Positions 61,282 to 64,000 of a DNA stretch of 64,000 nucleotides are shown here, one piece after another. The notes beneath the pieces are model-generated. The model was not told the DNA's origin, did not search any database, and saw nothing but the letters and a program-made list of their open reading frames with translations. Within the stretch, counting starts at the first letter, position 1. Every line of letters starts with the position of its first letter. This DNA comes from Enterococcus sp. CSURQ0835 (lineage in GTDB: Bacteria > Bacillota > Bacilli > Lactobacillales > Enterococcaceae), in NCBI RefSeq assembly GCF_902706605.1, contig NZ_CACSLH010000001.1:124001-188000 (forward strand), given 5' to 3'. The position numbers and the translations under genes were made by a program.

Positions 61282-61314
61282 AAAAGAACGAGCCGCTTAG
61301 TTAGCAGCTCGTCA
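61282..61314 (-). terminator. Terminator of mnmA
   Basis: GACGAGCTGC-taactaa-GCGGCTCGTTC followed by T7 on the minus strand. Confidence 0.85.
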
Positions 61315-61318
61315 AAAT

Positions 61319-62452
<1,134 letters not shown>

Positions 62453-62572
62453 TCAATTAGATTCCGAAAACTTCTACGATTTGAAGGTCGCAACTTTTCA
62501 GTATCATGCATTATACAACACATTTCTTAAATTTTCGACTACTAATTCTTGGTATTCATTTAAATTGCCTTT

Positions 62573-62604
62573 TTGTATTAGTTGTATTAATATAAATAAT
62601 ACAA
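62573..62604. promoter_or_regulatory. Candidate operator of the GntR regulator
   Basis: TTGTATTA at 62573 and 62582, inverted copy TAATACAA at 62597-62604, directly before the ribosome site: likely autoregulatory site for a YtrA-type repressor. Confidence 0.55.
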
Positions 62605-62616
62605 GGAGGCGATAGA

Positions 62617-62991
62617 ATGATCTTAGAAATCGATCCTCAGTCCGCTGAACCGATCTACCGCCAATTGCGGGAACAAATCATCATCGGGATCGCCACTGGG
62701 GAACTGAATCCTGGCGAGCAGCTACCGACTGTGCGGCAAATCGCAGACGAATTAGGAGTCAATACGATGACGGTCTCAAAAGGTTATCAGCAATTAAAAG
62801 AAGAAGGCTACTTGATCACCGATCGGCGTAAAGGAACGCTCATCAATACACTGCCCGTCAAAAAAAGTGATCCAAAAGAACAGCTGACCTTGCTGTTAGC
62901 AGAATTATTTCTTCAAGGTCACAGTAAAAAAGATCTGCAGCAGACTGTCGCAAAATTGTTGGACTCATTTAGAAAGGATGATCTGTCATGA
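62617..62991 (+). CDS. GntR-family regulator, YtrA type
   Basis: 124 aa. Winged HTH (PIYRQLREQIIIGIATGELN, LPTVRQIADELGVNTMTVSK) and a short helical C-terminal dimerisation tail, the YtrA subfamily. ATG behind AAGGAGGCGATAGA. Stop overlaps the next start (ATGA), so it is in an operon with the membrane protein. Confidence 0.88.
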   Translation: MILEIDPQSAEPIYRQLREQIIIGIATGELNPGEQLPTVRQIADELGVNTMTVSKGYQQLKEEGYLITDRRKGTLINTLPVKKSDPKEQLTLLLAELFLQGHSKKDLQQTVAKLLDSFRKDDLS

Positions 62992-64000
62992 TAACATTTT
63001 CAATTATCGGGATTTTGTTCTTCGTCAATTTCGTGATGGCTGCGGTCTGTTCATTAGCTGCTAAGCCTCACAATCATGTCGTGTTAGAAAATACATTTCC
63101 TAAAGAGCAGCTCGATCACCCTGAGACTTTAGCTTTACGCAAAACCTACAAAAAACGACAATTCCAATTAGCAGCGGGCTTAAGCGGATTAGATTGTCTA
63201 CTGTTCATTCCAATGAAAGATTCGTTGTTCATGCTCTTATTTTTTATTTTACTGATCATTACGTTAGTCGCTAGTTTTAGTTTACAAATTCGCTACATCC
63301 GAAAAGCACACGAACTGATCATTAAACATGATTGGCAACTCACGCCCCAACCGATCCGTGTCGATACCAAAACCGTCTTAACTAAAAATCGACGGATCTT
63401 GTCAAAAAATTGGTTTTGGTTATCGTTCGCTTTGTTTGGCATTATGAATCTGTTCCTTTTTTTGATCGTACAAGGAACACTTTCGTGGGTCATGCTGATC
63501 ACCAGCCTGATCACGTGGCTATTGTTTTTAGCTGGCTGGTACGCGGTTGCTCATTTACCGGTCCGCAGTATCACAGATGATGACTCGATCAACCAACACT
63601 ACAATGATCTGACAAAATTCTATTGGTCACTGCTAATGGTGAGCTCTAGCTTTACTTTTCCAGTCATTATTTTTATTCCATTGATCTCGTTGTATGTAGC
63701 ACCTACCCTTTTCATGCCGATCACTATCGTGGAATTACTATTATTGATCGCATATATCGTTGGGACTTTCGTTTTACTTTTAACCTTACGTAAAAAACAA
63801 GATCAGTTGTTGAACCAAGCACCTAGTTATCGTTATTATGGAGATGATGAATATTGGCGTTACGGTATTTATAACAATCCCAATGATCCGCGTCTCATGA
63901 TCCCTGATCGAATCGGGATGAATTTATCCATCAATCTCGGTAAGCCAGTCGGGAAAATTTTAGTCGCTTTAATCGGAATCATCATGCTTTTTGCCATGCT
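62988..64000 (+). CDS. DUF5808-like membrane protein (partial, runs off the window)
   Basis: At least 337 aa, open to the window end. ATG at 62988 overlaps the GntR gene's stop. Multiple membrane helices (FSIIGILFFVNFVMAAVCSL; SLFMLLFFILLIITLVASF) and, near residue 300, GIYNNPNDPRLMIPDR, the DUF5808 signature. Such proteins often follow YtrA regulators. Function unknown. Confidence 0.75.
   Translation, partial: MITFSIIGILFFVNFVMAAVCSLAAKPHNHVVLENTFPKEQLDHPETLALRKTYKKRQFQLAAGLSGLDCLLFIPMKDSLFMLLFFILLIITLVASFSLQIRYIRKAHELIIKHDWQLTPQPIRVDTKTVLTKNRRILSKNWFWLSFALFGIMNLFLFLIVQGTLSWVMLITSLITWLLFLAGWYAVAHLPVRSITDDDSINQHYNDLTKFYWSLLMVSSSFTFPVIIFIPLISLYVAPTLFMPITIVELLLLIAYIVGTFVLLLTLRKKQDQLLNQAPSYRYYGDDEYWRYGIYNNPNDPRLMIPDRIGMNLSINLGKPVGKILVALIGIIMLFAM

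Overview
The window looks like about 64 kb of a low-GC Gram-positive chromosome of the order Lactobacillales, most likely Enterococcus or a close relative. This is inferred from gene content and order (a ManR/LevR-controlled mannose PTS with a DUF956 gene, dltXABCD next to a Bce-type ABC transporter and nrdDG, an FsrB/AgrB-like gene, the rplU-prp-rpmA cluster) and from strong AGGAGG ribosome sites. No rRNA or species marker is present, so the species is open.

Layout. 1-5.7 kb: mannitol PTS EIICB (mtlA) and its PRD activator (mtlR), then an APC amino acid permease. 5.8-12.6 kb: a mannose/glucose PTS operon (IIB, IIAB, IIC, IID, DUF956) behind a textbook sigma-54 promoter, with its sigma-54 activator upstream; a 15-codon leader ORF lies between promoter and first PTS gene. 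12.7-16.4 kb: SemiSWEET, Gfo/Idh/MocA oxidoreductase, a DUF1648 protein, an XRE regulator carrying about 18 pentapeptide-like repeats, and two small membrane proteins.

16.47-27.67 kb: an 11.2-kb integrated element in the 3' end of rpmA (ribosomal protein L27), bounded by a 26-bp direct repeat with one mismatch. It carries a tyrosine integrase, a CI-like repressor divergent from a Cro-like gene, an excisionase/AlpA-like gene, a DnaD-type initiator, a DnaC-type loader, three sigma/ArpU-like regulators, a TerS-like fragment and no capsid, tail or lysis genes. That is the composition of a phage satellite (PICI-like island). At its left end lies an accessory operon of one soluble protein of unknown family and two small membrane proteins. 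Its promoter carries a LexA-box-like palindrome and a folded leader. I regard this operon as the best candidate for an undescribed (anti-phage or lysogeny-linked) system here.

27.6-36 kb: rpmA/prp/rplU, a nucleoside hydrolase with an ECF transporter (probable nucleoside salvage), a Crp/Fnr regulator, a UDG-fold protein, an O-methyltransferase, a DUF915 hydrolase and tRNA-Arg(TCT). 36-42.3 kb: ArsR, a GST-like protein, then an AT-rich stretch with an ABC transporter, a broken M16 peptidase, a truncated AgrB/FsrB and an intact AgrC/AgrA-like pair: a decayed peptide quorum-sensing or bacteriocin locus. 42.6-64 kb: UspA, ferrochelatase, a signal-peptidase-like protein lacking its catalytic residues, a 7TM receptor-like protein, lipoate ligase, an MBL hydrolase, DUF975, dltXABCD, a Bce-type ABC pair, nrdD/nrdG with two NrdR boxes, SOS-controlled dinB, mnmA, and a YtrA-type GntR regulator with a membrane protein cut by the window end.
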